Below, one piece after another: positions 59,494 through 64,000 of a DNA stretch of 64,000 bases (positions are counted from its first letter, which is position 1; every line of letters begins with the position of its first letter). Under the pieces are notes generated by a model that had not been told where the DNA came from, made no database searches, and saw only the letters and a program-made list of their open reading frames with translations. The position numbers and the translations under genes are program-made. Where the stretch lies: assembly GCF_050908995.1 (NCBI RefSeq), contig NC_135120.1, positions 7,267,433 to 7,331,432 of the forward strand, given 5' to 3'. This DNA comes from Andrena cerasifolii (Eukaryota > Arthropoda > Insecta > Hymenoptera > Andrenidae).

Positions 59494-59613
59494 GTACTGC
59501 ACCTAATACTGCGTTCAGAAATAAAAATTAAAAGTACTGCACCTAATACTGCGTTCAGAAATAAAAATTAAAAGTACTGAACCTAATATTGCGTTGAGAA
59601 ATAAAAATTAAAA
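59494..59613 (+). repeat. Three-copy tandem repeat, 40-bp unit
   Basis: TACTGCACCTAATACTGCG repeats at 59494, 59534 and 59574 (the last copy with small changes). Each unit has two TACTG motifs related to the element end. Confidence 0.92.
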
Positions 59614-59680
59614 CTAAAATGTAGGTGACTGATTTACTGTTTTTCTGAAAAGTAATAACTCGTTAGAGTAAGAGTTATTT

Positions 59681-60092
59681 TTTCAGAAAAACAGTAAATC
59701 AGTCACCTACATTTTAGTTTTAATTTTTTCAGAAAAACAGTAAATCAGTCACCTACATTTTAGTTTTAATTTTTCGAGAAAAACAATAAATAAGTCACCT
59801 ACATTTTAGTTTTAATTTTTTCAGAAAAACACTAAATCAGTCACCTACATTTTAGTTTTAATTTTTTCAGAAAAACAGTAAATCAGTCACCTACATTTTA
59901 GTTTAATTTTTTCAGAAAAACAGTAAATCAGTTACCTACATTTTAGTTTTAATTTTTTCAGGAACACAGTAAATCAGTCACCTACATTTTAGTATTATTG
60001 TTTTCAGAAAAACAGTAAATCAGTCACCTACATTTTAGTATTATTTTTTTCAGAAAAACAGTAAATCAGTCACCTACATTTTAGTTTTAATT
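59681..60092 (+). repeat. Nine-copy tandem repeat, about 46-bp unit
   Basis: AGAAAAACAGTAAATCAGTC then ACCTACATTTTAG repeats about nine times with few changes. A single inverted copy lies just upstream (59610-59650), so the first unit can form a hairpin. There are no unique spacers, so this is not CRISPR-like. Confidence 0.93.
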
Positions 60093-60550
60093 TTTATTTC
60101 TCAACACAGTATTAGGTGCAGTACTTTACACCATGTGCATATATTACTGCGGACTGACGACAGCGCAATCTAACCTTTCTTCCGCCCGTATTCACTGACG
60201 CGATATTTGTATTAAGGTTATGTATCGCCTGACGTCGGACCGCAGTAATACATGCGCAGTAACTGGTACTTCGTTAGTAATGCAGCGTTATTACATTAAT
60301 AACAAAAATATAACTGTCTTTCAAGTAGGTGTTCATGACCACCATATCGGGAATCGACCGAAGTTTCGCCTTGACGAATTTCAAACCACGATAAAAGAAT
60401 TAATAATAACTCTGCTGTACATATTTATTAATAATGATCTGCAATAGAGTTTAAAATAATTTTATCAAAAATTTTCAAGAGATTACATACTTTTCAACAT
60501 TAAATATGATCTGTTTTAGAATATCCGCAGTGATACCCCCACCCACCCTA

Positions 60551-63500
60551 ATATATCGAACGTGCATATATGGTTTCCAATGCGAGGACGATTTTGGACT
60601 AGCCCTGTGCTTCGCGGTAATTTCTTTTACGAGGGAATAATTTATCAGCCAACGATATTTTCCGTAAGCACCACCAATGAATCCGGGGCGCTCGGAGGAA
60701 ACGGTTGGCTCTGTTCTGTCGGAGCGCGAAGGCGGGACACGTTTATCGATATTCAGAAGCTCACCATTGTTTAGGCCGGCCCTTTTCATTAAGGCCGTGT
60801 CGGTAGATTATGTACAAACAGTCCGTTCGCCTTTTATTCCACAGTGGCTACCTGTGATCAAAGATCCGCGCGGTGGTTAGCTATTTACGACCCTTGCGAC
60901 TGCGCGGTAGCTGGAATCGCTTAATAAAGGTACTGGCGCGAGCTTTGGGGTGATAATCTTCTGTGGTTTCGATATAGCATATCGCAAAAAAATTGAATCC
61001 GCTTATTCCAAATAATTCCCTCTACGGCGACAGAAGAAACCCCATTTGCCTTCAATTCGAAATAAATCCCACCCCTCCGCAAGAGACAAAATTCGCGCGA
61101 CTCGAGCCACTCGAATGCCCACGCCCCGTTTCTAATGAATATTTAATCTCGCTTAAACGATCCGAAAACATCAAACAACGCCGTGGTCCACTCACGAGGC
61201 TTCATCCCCCTTTTTTTCAACGCCGCAGACTAGGAGCTGCCGCGGACAGACGCGGCCACTAATTATTGGAATTAGTGGCTCGTATTTGTTACGTGAAACA
61301 CGGGAGGAGTAGAGATTAGGGTGGGCTCCTAGGATGCTCAGAGGCTTTTGAGGTGTACGTGTGCGTGAGGAGAGAGACTTTATAGCGGGCGTGGCCGGTT
61401 GTTCACGGGGGCGTTCGGGTATTTTTAGTCGTTTGATGCCGGCACGCGCTCTCGCCGCTTTTTTAACGCGGTCGGAGCATCTGCCCTCGGTTAATGTCTC
61501 CCCGGTTTGTTTCACTCGCGCACACACGGGCGCGTGCACAGAGGAACGGCCCCGGAATCGATGTGCCGGCACATACGCGCACGGCCGTAGAGAAAGCAGG
61601 ATCGGCGGTGGTTCATTGTCTCCGTTGGAAAATGGGATTAAGTTACTCATTCAGAAAAGCGCGCACGGCAACGAGAGAACAACGTTATTTCGCCCCTCTT
61701 TTCAGCGCGGCGCGGGGCAAGGAGAAAAAAAAAACAGAGATCCCTCCTTGTTTGTTAATTTGTCGAATGCCCTCGACCGACTCTTGTATATTGTACATTT
61801 TTTTTCTTTCTTCAGATAGATCCGTTAATAGTCTCGACGATCGCGCCGAAGGAGAATGGGGGAAGAATCAACAGGGTGGAACCGCGCGGAGCCTTCGGGA
61901 TCTCGTGCACGTTGGATCGATCGACGCGATGTCATCGTAGGATAGGCTTCCGCTGTCGAGTGTCCCCCATTAGCCAAATTCGATGTATCATGTAATTACA
62001 GGCGGAGGAGCTGGTGGATGGAAATTATTCGTCTGAAGTTCGCCAATTACCGTCGCGGAAGACGTCCGACGGACGAAGAGGAGTCGGAGGAGCACTCGAG
62101 ATGGCTAGGGTTACCTTAATGGACGATCCTTCAGGGTTCGATCGTTCGCTTCCAGGATAAGTTCTTATCTGGCTCGTGGAGGCTTAGACAGGGCCGTAGC
62201 TACCTGGTCCGTCGGGGCATCGATGTAATAAAGGGGCCTGATCTGCCTCCTCCTTTTTTCTCCCCCTAGTTATAATCTGTTGGGCTGCTGCGAGCGCTGC
62301 CCTTCCAGATATTACCAAACAGCCCGGCGAGGACTATACGAACGGGCAGAGGAGAATTTAGATAAAACGAGGGGCGGATCTTGTTGGTCCTGGTTCCCCG
62401 CGGAAGAAGAATGAAGGGGAGGGAAAAAAACGAGGCCAGCTCGTGCTCAGCACGCGCAGATCGTGCGGTGGAGACAAGACGCGACGATCATCGGGGGCCT
62501 TACAGGCGGCACCTTGGTACAGGAGGGTGAACGGTCGGCCAAGTGGTAGGACCAGGAAAAAAGTACCGCCGTAATGTATGCCCACCAGTCTCCACGTCGG
62601 GGGCTGGAATCTCCGCTGCCTTTTTTTGCAGGCCCTGGTAACCCCGACGGACGCGTGGATGCTGCTCCCCGAAGATTAATTTCTGAACGCGGACGGTGGA
62701 GGGTGACATTCTGCCTGGTGTTCTATAAAAGAAGATCGTTCCACGAAAATCTTTGCACTGTTACACACCCACGGAGGATCTGAAACCCTATCGTACTATT
62801 CTGTGAAAGCTAGGCTGCTGGAATCGTTAGCAACTACACCCTTCGAAACTACCCCCTCGCAGAGCGTCGTCCCAATCTCGTTACCACGATCAGACGATCG
62901 CGAAACCGATCCAGATCATTCCCGAGCACGCATCGCTTTCAGGGGCCCGTTTGTAGCCGAAACGACGAGGTTACTCGTAGCACTCCGTCATGGACCCATG
63001 CGGGGAGGGGGGGAAATGGATGGCTCGGCCGGCACGCACGTTTCGCAAAGAGCATCGTCGGCCATGCACAACGTTTTCCCCGATATTTTTATTGCCGTGC
63101 ACCGAGCTGGATTGGTCCCCGCGAGAACCACCCTCTCGACACCCTTCCCCGGCCTCCACCCCCCAGCTAGCGCGAGTGGCTTGCGCGACCGAAATCGCAT
63201 TCGCGCCAGCCGTGCAATAAATTCCGCCCGGCTATCATAGATTTATCATAGTCACGCACTCGCGCCCTGGCCACCGCCGATAATTGCCGGATTGCGGTGG
63301 TTCGGGGCCGACCGTCCACCCCTCCGCCGATCCGCCGGGGCGGCGGAGGGAAATGCACAGGAGGGGGGGGGGGGGCAGCGTCGGCAGGGTGAGAAAAATA
63401 ATGATTCGGGACATTTTTCAATGGATCGAGGGCGTGAATAGGGGTGAGAAGCCTGTTAGTTTTTCTCGAGAAGGCTCGATTTTCGTTTCTTCGTGCCTCG

Positions 63501-63651
63501 ATATTCCTCTTTGTCAGCTCACGTGGTAGTCAGTCGCACCTGTCAGGTGGATTAAGCGATTGAGGGAAAGAGGGATGCTATTGGTTCTTCTCTGGTTCTG
63601 TGTGTGGGTTTGCTGGTGATAATATACAAAGTCGAAGTATACAAGGAGGAA
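60551..63651. other. GC-rich unique DNA, no gene recognised
   Basis: CpG-rich, without transposon ends. Contains a 13-G run at 63363-63375. Frames up to 152 codons overlap on both strands without a recognisable domain. Confidence 0.5.
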
Positions 63652-63971
63652 AATAATAATAATGATAATAATGATAATAATGATAATAATGATAATAATG
63701 ATAATAATGATAATAATGATAATAATGATAATAATGATAATAATGATAATAATGATAATAATGATAATAATGATAATAATGATAATAATGATAATAATGA
63801 TAATAATGATAATAATGATAATAATGATAATAATGATAATAATGATAATAATGATAATAATGATAATAATGATAGTAATGATAATAATGATAATAATGAT
63901 AATAATGATAATAATGATAATAATGATAATAATGATAATAATGATAATAATGATAATAATGATAACAATGG
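63652..63971. repeat. 9-bp microsatellite (GATAATAAT)n, about 35 copies
   Basis: Nearly perfect array with one visible substitution (GATAGTAAT near 63872). Two of three frames on the minus strand stay open through it, giving poly-Ile or Leu/Ser repeats; these are artefacts. It may be the tail of a minus-strand retrotransposon lying to its left or a free-standing repeat. Confidence 0.92.
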
Positions 63972-64000
63972 TAATACTAATGAGTTTATTGCGCACATAC

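Larger units (their letters stand above)
59094..60548. mobile_element. TA-target element, family FF, with tandem cores
   Basis: TA at 59092-59093 and 60549-60550 flank ends GGGTAGGTGGGGGTATTACT and (reverse complement) GGGTGGGTGGGGGTATCACT. The motif TTACTGCGGAC, part of the end, recurs more than ten times inside in both orientations. Arms of several hundred bp (CGTCAGGCGAAACATAACCT and the inverse) surround two tandem arrays. Confidence 0.93.

Noticed and set aside
59681..60092. CRISPR-like array
   Set aside because: The 46-bp units are directly adjacent, with no unique spacers, inside a transposon.
63514..63998. Poly-Ile and Leu/Ser repeat proteins
   Set aside because: Translations of the 9-bp microsatellite in two frames.

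Overview
The window looks like nuclear DNA of an arthropod, most likely an insect and perhaps a hymenopteran (ant, bee or wasp). This rests on three things: GC-rich, CpG-rich unique DNA alternating sharply with AT-rich transposon islands; the mix of transposon superfamilies (Transib, PIF/Harbinger, piggyBac, hAT, TA-target elements and several LINEs); and the absence of any compact prokaryotic gene organisation. The species call is inference only. I find no convincing host protein-coding gene, rRNA or tRNA. The long open frames in the GC-rich stretches show no recognisable domain and I treat them as chance.

What the window does hold is a dense, nested collection of DNA-transposon derivatives, most of them non-autonomous and many palindromic. 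From left to right: a TA-target MITE with a nested piggyBac MITE (941-2522); a TTAA element with a 171-bp tandem array (3393-4227); a foldback element (5680-6594); a perfect 35-bp hairpin and a broken PIF/Harbinger transposase (6986-7629); a truncated MITE and a second palindrome (7795-9047); a TTAA element (9337-10040); a 925-bp foldback (11778-12702); a TA element carrying tandem repeats and a nested hAT MITE (14453-16238); an ACAAGG-ended palindrome (16314-16739); a TA element (18299-19371); a LINE 3' end with a long (AAT)n tail (20206-20950); and a TTAA element nested in a TA element (21172-22151).

The middle of the window has a foldback family with two copies (23408-24325 and 32155-32852), a Transib element with a RAG1-like transposase remnant (24446-25963), two TA elements (27680-28591 and 28751-29717), a truncated TTAA element (30308-30588), a roughly 246-bp tandem array broken by two insertions (31983-33806), a 1.9-kb palindrome with a nested 182-bp TA element (36256-38192), and two TTAA elements that share one TTAA (39959-41394).

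The right part has a third MITE copy (41946-43197), a second ACAAGG palindrome (45846-46642), a piggyBac-like element (46745-48565), a repeat with CCGACTTCAA ends (50069-50603), a TA element containing a relative of the 1.9-kb palindrome (50957-52374), a TA element holding a LINE fragment (55698-57183), a TA element built from tandem repeats (59094-60548), and a 9-bp microsatellite (63652-63971).

The clearest biology is the Transib element. It has 167-bp inverted ends, a 5-bp target duplication, and an end motif equal to the consensus V(D)J heptamer. Two further patterns stand out: many unrelated-looking TA elements repeat their own terminal motif inside the element, and several TTAA families share ends beginning GGGG. 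Several insertions are proven within the window by related copies that lack them.
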